From: Vreelandella arcis
GTDB lineage: Bacteria; Pseudomonadota; Gammaproteobacteria; Pseudomonadales; Halomonadaceae
Assembly (NCBI RefSeq): GCF_900103865.1
Contig: NZ_FNII01000006.1
Coordinates: 1 to 64,000 of the forward strand
Direction: 5' to 3'
Length of the DNA stretch: 64,000 bases
Position numbers and translations under genes: made by a program. Shown piece after piece: positions 23,855 through 31,901 of the stretch (position 1 is its first letter; every line of letters starts with the position of its first letter). The notes beneath the pieces are model-generated. The model made no database searches and was not told where the DNA came from. It worked only from the letters and a program-made list of their open reading frames with translations.

Positions 23855-25822
23855 ATGACTAAATCAGGACGCTTGCACCGTTCCATCGCCGGGCTCAGCC
23901 GGGGGAAAAAGCGCTTCATCATGATAGCGGCCGACCTGGTGGCTTTGCCGTTGGCACTTTGGTCGGCTTATGCACTGCGTTTTGCTGATTGGTGGCCCGA
24001 GTACTATATCGAACCTTACTGGTGGCTGTTCCTGATTGTGCCACCGGCAGGCGTTTTCGTGTTTGCTCGGCTGGGGCTTTATCGCGCCGTTGTTCGCTTC
24101 ATGGGCCCCCAGGCCCTTTGGGCGGTGGTGAAGGGGTCGCTGTTGATGGCGGTGCTGATGTGGGCATCGGCCTTCTTTTATCAGTGGCAACAATTTCCTC
24201 GCTCAGTACCGGTTAACTTCGCGTTGGTTACTCTCGTATATGTGGGTGGTACTCGCCTGATTGTGCGTAGTTATTACCATTGGTTGATCAAACACTATAC
24301 TGAGAAGGAACCCGTTGCCATTTACGGGGCTGGTGGGGCAGGGGCGCAACTAGCGCTGGCACTCTCTAGCGGGCGCGAGTTCTACATTGCCGCCTTCATG
24401 GATGACGATCCAGCGCTTTGGGGCAGTACCATCAAGGGTGTGAAGGTTTATAACCCTTCCAATTTTAAGGATTTAGTCGAGCGTTTGGGTATCAAGCGGG
24501 TACTGCTTGCTATGCCAACGGCGACCAAGTCGCAGCGTAAGCACGCGCTGGATCAACTTGCCGATTTCCCCGTTCGGGTTCAAACCGTGCCTTCCATGCC
24601 TGAGATTATCTCCGGGGTTGCGAATGTTGATCAGCTACGCGAGGTGGAGCTTGAAGATTTGTTGGGCCGTGACCCTGTCCCCCCTCGTCAGGCGCTGATT
24701 GATGCCAGCATTCGCAATAAGGTGGTGATGATTACCGGTGCGGGTGGTTCCATTGGCAGCGAGATGTGTCGGCAGGTGATGCGTGGTAGGCCTAAGTCGG
24801 TGATCCTGTTTGAAATCAGTGAGTTTGGTCTTTATGCCATTGAGCAAGAGCTTGAAGCGCTTCGCATCGAGATGGGCGAGGCGTTTCCCATCGTGCCGCT
24901 GCTGGGGAATGTCTGCGATCGTAATCGGGTCGAGGCGGTTATTCGTCATTATGGAGTGCAGACGCTCTATCATTCTGCTGCTTACAAGCATGTGCCCATT
25001 GTGGAAAATAACGTGCTTGAGGGTGTGCGTAACAATGTGCATGGAACCCAGGTCGTCGCCGAAAGCGCCGCCAAGCTGGGTGTCGAACGTTGTGTTTTGA
25101 TTTCCACCGATAAAGCCGTGCGCCCCACCAATGTGATGGGGGCGACCAAGCGAATGGCCGAGCTAGTACTGCAGGACTTAGCCACGCGCTATGCCTTGAA
25201 GGATAATCACAGAACCATTTTTTCCATGGTACGCTTTGGTAACGTGCTGGGTTCCAGTGGCTCAGTGGTACCTCTGTTCCGCCGTCAGATCGAGCAGGGC
25301 GGCCCCATCACGGTGACTCATCCAGACATTACTCGCTACTTCATGACCATCCCCGAGGCGGCCTTGCTGGTGATTCAGGCAGGCTCCATGGCCGAAGGTG
25401 GAGATGTGTTCGTGCTGGATATGGGGGATTCGGTGAAAATTGTCGACTTGGCAAAGCGGATGATTCAGCTAACAGGCCTTGAAGTAAGAGATGCCGATAA
25501 CCCCGAGGGCGATATTGAGGTTGTTTTCAGTGGGCTACGACCCGGTGAGAAGCTCTATGAGGAATTGTTGATTGGCGACAACGTAGCTGGGACATTGCAC
25601 CCCAAAATACTGCGTGCCCATGAAGAGATCCTGCCGCGTCAGGAATTATCCGCACTTTTGAACGAGTTGATTGAGGCGGAAGAAAATCTTGACAGCTACC
25701 GCGCCTGTGCGCTGCTAAAGCGGGGGGTCAGCGGCTTCGCCCACAGCGGCGATGTGTGTGATCTTTTACCCAATTACCAGCGCATTGTTCACGAGGCTGA
25801 ATATCGCCCAGCCAAGCATTGA
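23855..25822 (+). CDS. Nucleotide-sugar 4,6-dehydratase, WbpM/CapD type
   Basis: A 655-residue inner-membrane enzyme. Four to five N-terminal membrane helices (residues about 20-130, IAADLVALPLALWSAYALRF) are followed by a first Rossmann domain (YGAGGAGAQLALAL) and the catalytic SDR domain (MITGAGGSIGSEMCRQVM, YHSAAYKHVPIVENN, STDKAVRPTNVMGATKR). The Met in place of the usual catalytic Tyr (VMGATK) is characteristic of WbpM/PglF-type UDP-GlcNAc 4,6-dehydratases. The product feeds O-antigen, capsule or glycan synthesis. A GGAAGGA site precedes the ATG. It has its own upstream promoter-like region with TATACT near 23804. It pairs with the polymerase/ligase gene downstream. Confidence 0.92.
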   Translation: MTKSGRLHRSIAGLSRGKKRFIMIAADLVALPLALWSAYALRFADWWPEYYIEPYWWLFLIVPPAGVFVFARLGLYRAVVRFMGPQALWAVVKGSLLMAVLMWASAFFYQWQQFPRSVPVNFALVTLVYVGGTRLIVRSYYHWLIKHYTEKEPVAIYGAGGAGAQLALALSSGREFYIAAFMDDDPALWGSTIKGVKVYNPSNFKDLVERLGIKRVLLAMPTATKSQRKHALDQLADFPVRVQTVPSMPEIISGVANVDQLREVELEDLLGRDPVPPRQALIDASIRNKVVMITGAGGSIGSEMCRQVMRGRPKSVILFEISEFGLYAIEQELEALRIEMGEAFPIVPLLGNVCDRNRVEAVIRHYGVQTLYHSAAYKHVPIVENNVLEGVRNNVHGTQVVAESAAKLGVERCVLISTDKAVRPTNVMGATKRMAELVLQDLATRYALKDNHRTIFSMVRFGNVLGSSGSVVPLFRRQIEQGGPITVTHPDITRYFMTIPEAALLVIQAGSMAEGGDVFVLDMGDSVKIVDLAKRMIQLTGLEVRDADNPEGDIEVVFSGLRPGEKLYEELLIGDNVAGTLHPKILRAHEEILPRQELSALLNELIEAEENLDSYRACALLKRGVSGFAHSGDVCDLLPNYQRIVHEAEYRPAKH

Positions 25823-25835
25823 TTCAATAAGCTTC

Positions 25836-25910
25836 TGATCGCTCAACAAGTTGAACTCTTACAAACCCCTAATCATTAGGGCTTTGTGGGGGTTTGGCTT
25901 GTTGGGCGAG
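25836..25910. repeat. Palindromic repeat, copy A
   Basis: About 75 bp beginning TGATCGCTCAACAAGTTGA with nested inverted repeats: CTCAAC-AA-GTTGAG at the left, ACAAACCCC pairing with GGGTTTG, and the outer arms CGCTCAACAAG with CTTGTTGGGCG. It lies between the dehydratase stop and the polymerase gene and may end transcription of the first gene. Two further copies follow the polymerase gene (27363 and 27463). No coding role. Confidence 0.65.
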
Positions 25911-26030
25911 AGGTTTAGACAAGGTGATCCAACCTTACATAACAAAGCTTTTGATGCTTCCTTTCTGACGATGCTGGTGTATACATGTGATAGTATCCCG
26001 CGCTCAATTAACGTCAGTGTTGGAGTTTCC

Positions 26031-27317
26031 GTGAGTCAGTCATTTCCTGCTGTTTCCTTTCCCGCTTCTTCCTCATGGTCTTCTCCTTTGTCGATCTATA
26101 CATCCCTTTCTGCTTTTTTGCTGTGTGCGATAGCGCTAGTCGTGCCAAGCGGTTACTCGCTGGGTGCTGTCATGCTGTTGCTGGGAAGTGTCGTGCTTTT
26201 AGTAAAACGCCCGGCGCTTGGTTTGAATCGTCAGGATGCGCTAGTGATGTTGGCCATGGCTGCGTATACGCTGGTGGGGGTGTTGGAGGCATGGTGGGAC
26301 GGGCAGGGCGTAAGCGGTATGGATAAGCCGCTACGTTTCTTGTTGGCGATACCTGCACTGTTGTTAGTGATGGCTTACCCTCCGCGTCTGGCCTGGTTTT
26401 GGGGAGGGGTTACTATTGGCGCGTGTGCTGCCGGCAGTTGGGCGGCATGGTTCAAACTGATAGACGGTGTGGCAAGGCCTAACGGCTATACCAATGCAAT
26501 CCAGTTTGGCAATTTAAGTATGCTGCTGGGGGTGTTGTGCCTTGCCGGGTTGGGGTGGGCCGCTATTCAGCCGCGTCGTCATTTATGGTACGCGTTATTT
26601 ATTATCGGGGCGTTTTTGGGGCTCTTGGGTTCACTGCTATCGGGCAGCCGGGGCGGTTGGGTTGGCATTCCTTTTGTACTACTGGTGTTGTTACGTGCCT
26701 ACGGCGGTTTTGCATCCAAGCGCATGCTTGCGGGGCTTGTAGGCCTCTTGATGGCGGGAGGGCTGAGTGTTTACGCCATTCCTGAGCTGGGCGTGCAAAC
26801 GCGAGTCAACGAAGCAGTAGAACAAGTTCAGCGTTATGCGTCAGGTGATAGGGCGCCTTCATCTGTTGGTTTAAGATTTGAAATGTGGCGAGGGGCTAGC
26901 CATTTGATAGCGGAGAAGCCGATGACTGGCTGGGGCTCAAATGGGTACGAAAAAGGCATGCAAGCATTAGCTGACGAAGGAGTGATCACCGAGCGAGCTG
27001 CTGAATATGGCCATGCCCATAATGAGTTTATCGATAGCTTTGCCAAGCGTGGCCTGATTGGATTAGCGGTTCTGCTGGCCGTTTACCTGCTGCCAATGCG
27101 CTTTTTTGCCAGGGAAATGGGAGCCGGTGACCTATCTCTGCGCGCCACGGCTACCGCTGGGGTGTTGCTATCGGTGACCTATATTGATTTTAGCCTCACG
27201 CAGGGGTTTTTATCCCATAACAGCGGCGTGATGATGTTCGCGTTTTTGCTAGCGGTGCTGTGGGGGATTTATTCCCGCCAGCGGAAGGAGTTGGTTCGCG
27301 GGAATTCGCTGCTGTAA
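26031..27317 (+). CDS. O-antigen ligase / Wzy-type polymerase family membrane protein
   Basis: A 428-residue protein with about 12 membrane helices and a large periplasmic loop, the WaaL/Wzy_C pattern. The loop ends in HAHNEFIDSFAKRGLIGLAVLL, which holds the conserved His-x-His-Asn-x-Phe motif seen in O-antigen ligases. I start it at the GTG at 26031, which has TTGGAG 5 bp upstream; an open frame reaches back to 25851 but runs through the palindromic repeat. It joins O-polysaccharide to lipid A core or polymerises repeat units; sequence does not tell which. It follows the WbpM-type gene, but the rest of a surface-glycan cluster is not here. Confidence 0.8.
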   Translation: MSQSFPAVSFPASSSWSSPLSIYTSLSAFLLCAIALVVPSGYSLGAVMLLLGSVVLLVKRPALGLNRQDALVMLAMAAYTLVGVLEAWWDGQGVSGMDKPLRFLLAIPALLLVMAYPPRLAWFWGGVTIGACAAGSWAAWFKLIDGVARPNGYTNAIQFGNLSMLLGVLCLAGLGWAAIQPRRHLWYALFIIGAFLGLLGSLLSGSRGGWVGIPFVLLVLLRAYGGFASKRMLAGLVGLLMAGGLSVYAIPELGVQTRVNEAVEQVQRYASGDRAPSSVGLRFEMWRGASHLIAEKPMTGWGSNGYEKGMQALADEGVITERAAEYGHAHNEFIDSFAKRGLIGLAVLLAVYLLPMRFFAREMGAGDLSLRATATAGVLLSVTYIDFSLTQGFLSHNSGVMMFAFLLAVLWGIYSRQRKELVRGNSLL

Positions 27318-27343
27318 GCAGTGGGTTCTTTCAGGCGATTCTT

Positions 27344-27500
27344 TTTTGTGGCGGGATGATTGCTGATCGCTCAACGAGTTGAGCTCTTACAAAAACCCTC
27401 TGCATTGGGCTTTGTGGGGCCGGGTTTGTTGGGCGATTTTTGTTTTAGGGCGGGATAACTGCTGATCGCTCAACAAGTTGAGCTCTTACCAAACCCGCTG
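27344..27500. repeat. Palindromic repeat, copies B and C in tandem
   Basis: Two direct copies of a unit of about 98 bp start at 27344 and 27442, each with GGCGGGAT then CTGATCGCTCAAC and GTTGAGCTCTTAC. Copy B is full length to about 27437 with the closing arm GGGTTTGTTGGGCG; copy C stops near 27500, where hipA-like pseudogene DNA begins. Both resemble the copy at 25836. The repeats form strong nested hairpins and may act as transcription terminators or recombination sites. Confidence 0.65.
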
Positions 27501-27534
27501 CATGCACCCAGCCCATGTAGATACCGTCTCTCGA

Positions 27535-28203
27535 TAACAACCTCCAGCGCCGCGTGCCCCAAGACCGGCCTATCGGCTGGAGGAGGATCAAAATGGCTGA
27601 TGTCTCTGTCCTTGATGTCCTGCTTTATGGGGAGCCTATCGGCACGCTTACCAATGTTGGCGGAGACCGGACGATTTTTGCCTTTCCGCCGCGAGAACGC
27701 CTTGCGGTTCTCGCTTGCAGGGGTACAGCTCAAGTTCTCGGTGGTTCTGGTACCGTCTGGTGGCCTGACAATTCCCGCATCCGGCGTTGGCGGGTCATGG
27801 ATCGTGCTTCGTTATTGAACGGTTCGACAGGCTGTCTGATGGCAGCGCCGTCCATATCGAGGACTTTACACAGGTCTTTGATGTCTATGCCGAGCAAAAA
27901 TACAAAACGGCCACCTTGCGCAATATCGCACAGGTACTTGCCGCTGAGACCAGCGACGCCGATATCGCCGAATTCATCCGGCGGCTGGTGTTCTGCGTTC
28001 TGACCGGAAACGGCGATATGCACATGAAGAATTGGTCGCTTATTTACCCCGACCGGCGAAACGCTTGTTCTGGATACGGCTCACGAGGCTGTCGCACGCT
28101 TCCACCAGCACTGGCAGGCCGAGAAACACAATCTCCCGATGACAAAGCAAGTTCGTGAGGCTATTGAGGCTCATATCAAAAGCCTCCCAATAGCGCAATA
28201 AAA
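27535..28203 (+). pseudogene. Second, internally deleted copy of the hipB end and hipA
   Basis: This segment repeats 13577-15050 at high identity, in the same direction, but with at least four internal deletions. It keeps the last bases of hipB, the GGAGGAGGAT ribosome site and the HipA start MADVSVLDVLLYGEPIGTLT, then jumps after ATTTTTGCC to the region around AGAACGCCTTGCGG, jumps again after CATGGATCGTG to CTTCGTTATTGAACGG, and again after GCGAAACGCT to CTGGATACGG, ending at GCGCAATAA. The frame is lost at the first and second joins, so no kinase is made. Identity continues beyond the stop to about 28296. Several joins show a few bases of shared sequence, as in microhomology deletions. Confidence 0.85.
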
Positions 28204-28534
28204 AGCGACCATGATCAATAGCGAAGCCACCGGGGGGATGGAGCTCGGAGGTCTAGAAGCCCTGCCAGCTGAACAGGGCTTTGGAAAGGCTTTAATCGGA
28301 CACCTTTGGATCCAACGTAGTGGAGCAGGCGCAACCTTTTCTGTCATGCATGATTTTCGGAAGGGCCGATGGACTGGCGCGGAAGGAAGGGTGGGGCGAG
28401 GGGTTATCGCTGATTGCCGATCACGTGATTTACGCGCGACGGATTAACCCTTAGCCTTGTCTCATTCTGAATCGCCTGAATTCTTGACCGCTCGCGGCCA
28501 ACCGTCAATATTTTGCCCAAACCACTCCGGCGGG

Positions 28535-28682
28535 GCCTGACCGAGTGGTGTGTCAGTTCTCGTGAAATGGTGCTTGGGGCACGCCCCAACGGATGCGCGA
28601 TAGCACGAATCGAGTAGTGGACACGCATCAGCATGATGGCTGCCTTAGCTTCATAAGAAAATTGGCGATAACAGTGAGTCAT
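28535..28682 (-). pseudogene. IS30-family transposase, N-terminal fragment
   Basis: From an ATG at 28682 the frame reads MTHCYRQFSYEAKAAIMLMR and YSIRAIAHPLGRAPSTISREL, the typical HTH_38 start of IS30 transposases. After STISRELTHHS the resemblance stops and no DDE domain follows, so only the DNA-binding start is left. The flanking 28300-28535 holds no recognisable gene. Confidence 0.7.
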
Positions 28683-28739
28683 GGCAACACCCGCCTGATA
28701 GGTTAGGTGTTGCACTTCGATTTTGAGGCCGCTTTCCAG

Positions 28740-30203
28740 TTACTCAGGATTATGCTTAATACCTAAGCATAGATACTTCAGCTCGGTGTACTCGTCGATT
28801 CCATAGCGTGAACCCTCACGACCAATGCCCGATGATTTAACGCCGCCGAAAGGCGCTGAAGCAGTTGAGATTAACCCTGTATTGATTCCTACCATGCCAT
28901 ATTCCAACGCTTCCGATACGCGCCATATCCGTGAAGCGCTTTCAGCATAGAAATACGCCGCCAACCCATATTCGGTATCATTTGCCTGGCGAATAACCTC
29001 TGCTTCGGTCTCAAACTTAAATACCGGTGCCAATGGACCAAATGTCTCCTCGCGGGCACAGGTCATTTCAGCTGTTACATCAGCAACGACCGTTGGCTCA
29101 AACCAGGTGCCGCCTAACGCGTGGCGCTTACCTCCGGTGATTAAGCGTCCGCCTTTATTGAGTGCATCCTGCAAGTGGGCTTCAACTTTCTCTACCGCTT
29201 TTTCAGAAATAAGTGGCCCGACTTCAACGCCATCGTCGCTACCTTTACCGACATTCAGTTCACTGGTGCGTTGGGCCAATCGCTCAACAAACGCCTCGTA
29301 AACACCGCTTTGTACATAAATACGATTAGCGCAGACACACGTTTGCCCCGCATTACGAAACTTACTGTCCAGTGCCCCGCTTACTGCGTCCTCAATATCG
29401 GCGTCGTCAAATACGATAAACGGAGCATTACCGCCAAGCTCAAGTGATACCTTTTTTACTGTTGGAGCACAGGCGGCCATTAAATGCGCGCCCACCGAAG
29501 TAGAGCCGGTAAAACTCAGTTTGCGTACAATCGGGCTGTCTGTGAGCACAGGGCCAATCGTTTTGGCCTCACCGGTAACAATATTAATAACTCCCGCAGG
29601 AATGCCCGCTTGCTCGGCTAACGCTGCTAGCGCAAGCGCCGTTAACGGGGTTTCCATGGCGGGTTTAACAATAATCGTGCAACCCGCCGCTAAGGCAGGC
29701 GCCACCTTGCGGGTAATCATAGCCGCAGGAAAGTTCCAAGGGGTAATCGCTGCACATACGCCCACTGGCTCACGCGTTACAATGATACGTTTGTCATTAG
29801 CATGACCGGGAATCGTGTCACCGTATAAACGCTTCGCCTCCTCAGCGAACCACTCGATAAAGCTGGCCGCATAGGCAATTTCGCCGCGCGCCTCTTTTAA
29901 TGGTTTCCCTTGCTCCAGGGTCATTAACTCACCCAGCGCGGCCTCATTATCTATAATCAGTGCGTGCCAGCGTTTTAAAAGCTGCGACCGTTCCGCCGCG
30001 GTTTTGGCGCGCCATGCAGGCAATGCTGCATTAGCAGCTTCGATGGCCTGAGCAACTTGCTCTGCGTTCAAGCTTGGGACGTGGCCAAGCGTCTCATTGC
30101 TAGCTGGGTCGGTTACCGTGACGCTACTGCCATCAGTTGCATCCACCCACTTGCCATTGATATACGCGGATTGTTTAAAAAACGATTGTTTTGAGATATG
30201 CAT
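28740..30203 (-). CDS. gabD: Succinate-semialdehyde dehydrogenase (GabD-like)
   Basis: A 487-residue ALDH close to GabD, which oxidises succinate semialdehyde to succinate with NADP+. The chosen start MHISKQSFFKQSAYINGKWVD lines up with E. coli GabD; two more in-frame ATGs lie 12 and 24 bp upstream. Motifs: ITPWNFPAAMITRKVAPALA (catalytic Asn), FTGSTSVGAHLM, SLELGGNAPFIVFDDADIE (catalytic Glu), FRNAGQTCVCANRIYV (catalytic Cys), EETFGPLAPVF and SSGIGREGSRYG. Last gene of a leftward operon with a sigma54 activator, a permease and an iron-type alcohol dehydrogenase; the pair fits 4-hydroxybutyrate to succinate. Confidence 0.88.
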   Translation of the reverse strand: MHISKQSFFKQSAYINGKWVDATDGSSVTVTDPASNETLGHVPSLNAEQVAQAIEAANAALPAWRAKTAAERSQLLKRWHALIIDNEAALGELMTLEQGKPLKEARGEIAYAASFIEWFAEEAKRLYGDTIPGHANDKRIIVTREPVGVCAAITPWNFPAAMITRKVAPALAAGCTIIVKPAMETPLTALALAALAEQAGIPAGVINIVTGEAKTIGPVLTDSPIVRKLSFTGSTSVGAHLMAACAPTVKKVSLELGGNAPFIVFDDADIEDAVSGALDSKFRNAGQTCVCANRIYVQSGVYEAFVERLAQRTSELNVGKGSDDGVEVGPLISEKAVEKVEAHLQDALNKGGRLITGGKRHALGGTWFEPTVVADVTAEMTCAREETFGPLAPVFKFETEAEVIRQANDTEYGLAAYFYAESASRIWRVSEALEYGMVGINTGLISTASAPFGGVKSSGIGREGSRYGIDEYTELKYLCLGIKHNPE

Positions 30204-30228
30204 TCTATTGTCCATATTTAAGTACATA

Positions 30229-31827
30229 TTAGTGAGTCGTTTGGTGCCAACGTCGCTGTTTTTTGACCAACGTAGATTGGTCTATACCCAATGCAGCGGC
30301 GGCCGCTCGGGTAGTGCCATGGCGAGTAAGCGCTTGAAGAATTAATTGCTTTTCAAACTGCATAACCTGCTGGCGAAGATCGCCACTTGCGGGCTCTTGG
30401 CTAAACGGCGTGCTTGGGAATACTTCGTTCGGCAGAGCCGTTGTGGTTATCTCCTCGTATAAAGCCGTAACGGCTAAACGCTCGGTTAAGTTGATCAGTT
30501 CACGGATATTGCCAGGCCACGAGTAGTTCGAAAGTAACTCCAACGCCTCTGGGGACCAGCACCTTTGAACCTCGTGTAACTGATTAAAATAGTCTAAGTA
30601 ATAGTTCAGTAATGGGATCACCTCATCGCGCCGTTGCCGTAAAGGGGGCAGCCATAGCGGCACCACGCTAATGCGATAAAATAGATCTTCGCGAAAAAAA
30701 CCGTGCTTTACCCGGTCGTTTAAATCCTGATGAGTAGCGGTAATCAGGCGTACGTTGGCATGACGAAAGGTCGTCCCGCCTACTGGCAAATAGCGGTTTT
30801 CTTCCACCACTTTGAGTAGTTTTACCTGCAATGCAAGTGGTAAATCACCAATTTCATCCAGAAAAAGCGTACCGCCATGAGCCACATCCAATAGCCCCTG
30901 TTTACCTCTAGGGGCCGCCCCAGTAAACGCTCCTGCGGCATAACCAAACAGCTCAGCCTCCAATAACCCTTCCGGAAATGCCGTACAGTTAAGCTCCATA
31001 AACGGACCATCTGCACGCTCGCTCTGCTGATGAATATACCTGGCCAACAACGTTTTACCGGTACCTGTTTCACCTTGAATCAAGATTTTTGCGGTAGATT
31101 TTGCAACTCGCTTAGCAAGCGCAAAGCAGGGCTCTGTTTGCTGACTGGTGATCACTCCCGGGGCACTCAGCGCCTTTACCTCGGGCACTTGATACGCCTC
31201 GCGAATTCGTTGGATTTGCTCTAGCTGTTCTTGGGCATGTTTCGCCAGTAGCAGCTCGGTAATATCCCGCACGTTGGTAACGACATAGGCAATTGAGCCA
31301 TCGGCACTGAACATGGGCGTCCCAGTCACCACGATCTTGCGGCTGTCGTGGATAGTCTGCACCAGCGTAATTGGGCGGCGTTCACGGATCACTTCCAACG
31401 AGGCCGATTTAGAGATAAGCCCCGCCTTCACCAAGTCCGCCATATGAAAGCCCACCACCTTATCTCGCGAAATACCGGTGATACGTTCATATGCTTTATT
31501 GATCGTCACCGTAATACCATTGGCATCGGTGACATAAACCCCGTCATGCAAAGCATCCAACAGTGAGCGCATAGGCTCCTGGTCGAAACCAAACGCATCA
31601 ACGTTTTTCACCTCCCCGGACGGTAGCATGCCCGTCACACGGTAGCGCATACACTCGCCCACCAGTTGACCTAACGCTGCATTGTGCTGCGCTTTTTCAA
31701 TATCAGTGCGGGTTAACACCCCAATTACTTGCCCTTGGGTATTAAAAACTTCTACTGCATCCGTACCGTGTAAATCAAAAAGCGGCAGGGCGGTTTCAAG
31801 TGAAAGAGACTCTTCGATCCGTTGCAT
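30229..31827 (-). CDS. Sigma54-dependent transcriptional activator (CBS-like, PAS, AAA+, Fis-type HTH)
   Basis: A 532-residue activator. Residues 1-60 resemble half of a CBS pair (AVEVFNTQGQVIGVLTRTDI), about 85-192 are a PAS domain (DGVYVTDANGITVTINKAYE, YVVTNVRDITEL), 240-460 the AAA+ core with Walker A GETGTGKT (252-259), GAFTGA (299-304) for contact with sigma54, Walker B GGTLFLDEIGDL, and the C-terminus a Fis-type HTH (ATRAAAAALGIDQSTLVKKQ, read in part). GAFTGA is intact, so it should activate sigma54 promoters; one lies at 34641-34656 in front of this very operon. The PAS/CBS domains suggest direct sensing of a small ligand. Confidence 0.92.
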   Translation of the reverse strand: MQRIEESLSLETALPLFDLHGTDAVEVFNTQGQVIGVLTRTDIEKAQHNAALGQLVGECMRYRVTGMLPSGEVKNVDAFGFDQEPMRSLLDALHDGVYVTDANGITVTINKAYERITGISRDKVVGFHMADLVKAGLISKSASLEVIRERRPITLVQTIHDSRKIVVTGTPMFSADGSIAYVVTNVRDITELLLAKHAQEQLEQIQRIREAYQVPEVKALSAPGVITSQQTEPCFALAKRVAKSTAKILIQGETGTGKTLLARYIHQQSERADGPFMELNCTAFPEGLLEAELFGYAAGAFTGAAPRGKQGLLDVAHGGTLFLDEIGDLPLALQVKLLKVVEENRYLPVGGTTFRHANVRLITATHQDLNDRVKHGFFREDLFYRISVVPLWLPPLRQRRDEVIPLLNYYLDYFNQLHEVQRCWSPEALELLSNYSWPGNIRELINLTERLAVTALYEEITTTALPNEVFPSTPFSQEPASGDLRQQVMQFEKQLILQALTRHGTTRAAAAALGIDQSTLVKKQRRWHQTTH

Positions 31828-31844
31828 AACAGTTCCCCTGATAG

Positions 31845-31873
31845 GCTACCCCCGCTTTCACTACGGGGGTAGC
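31845..31873 (-). terminator. Hairpin between permease and sigma54-activator genes
   Basis: Perfect 10-bp stem GCTACCCCCG / CGGGGGTAGC with a 9-nt loop, 29 bp after the permease stop. There is no T tract, so it more likely trims or protects the upstream message, or lowers read-through into the activator gene, than stops it fully. Confidence 0.5.
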
Positions 31874-31901
31874 GTTTCAGCCACTATAGAGCTTTAGGCT
31901 G

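Noticed and set aside
25851..26030. Upstream extension of the O-antigen ligase frame
   Set aside because: It runs through the palindromic repeat, lacks a ribosome site and does not resemble the family N-terminus; the GTG at 26031 has TTGGAG at the right distance.
27344..27500. CRISPR array
   Set aside because: The repeats are long nested palindromes in three copies without spacers, and no cas genes are near.
28211..28447. 78-codon plus-strand frame after the hipA-like pseudogene
   Set aside because: Its first part repeats non-coding DNA found after hipA at 15.05-15.15 kb and the rest has no ribosome site or family resemblance.
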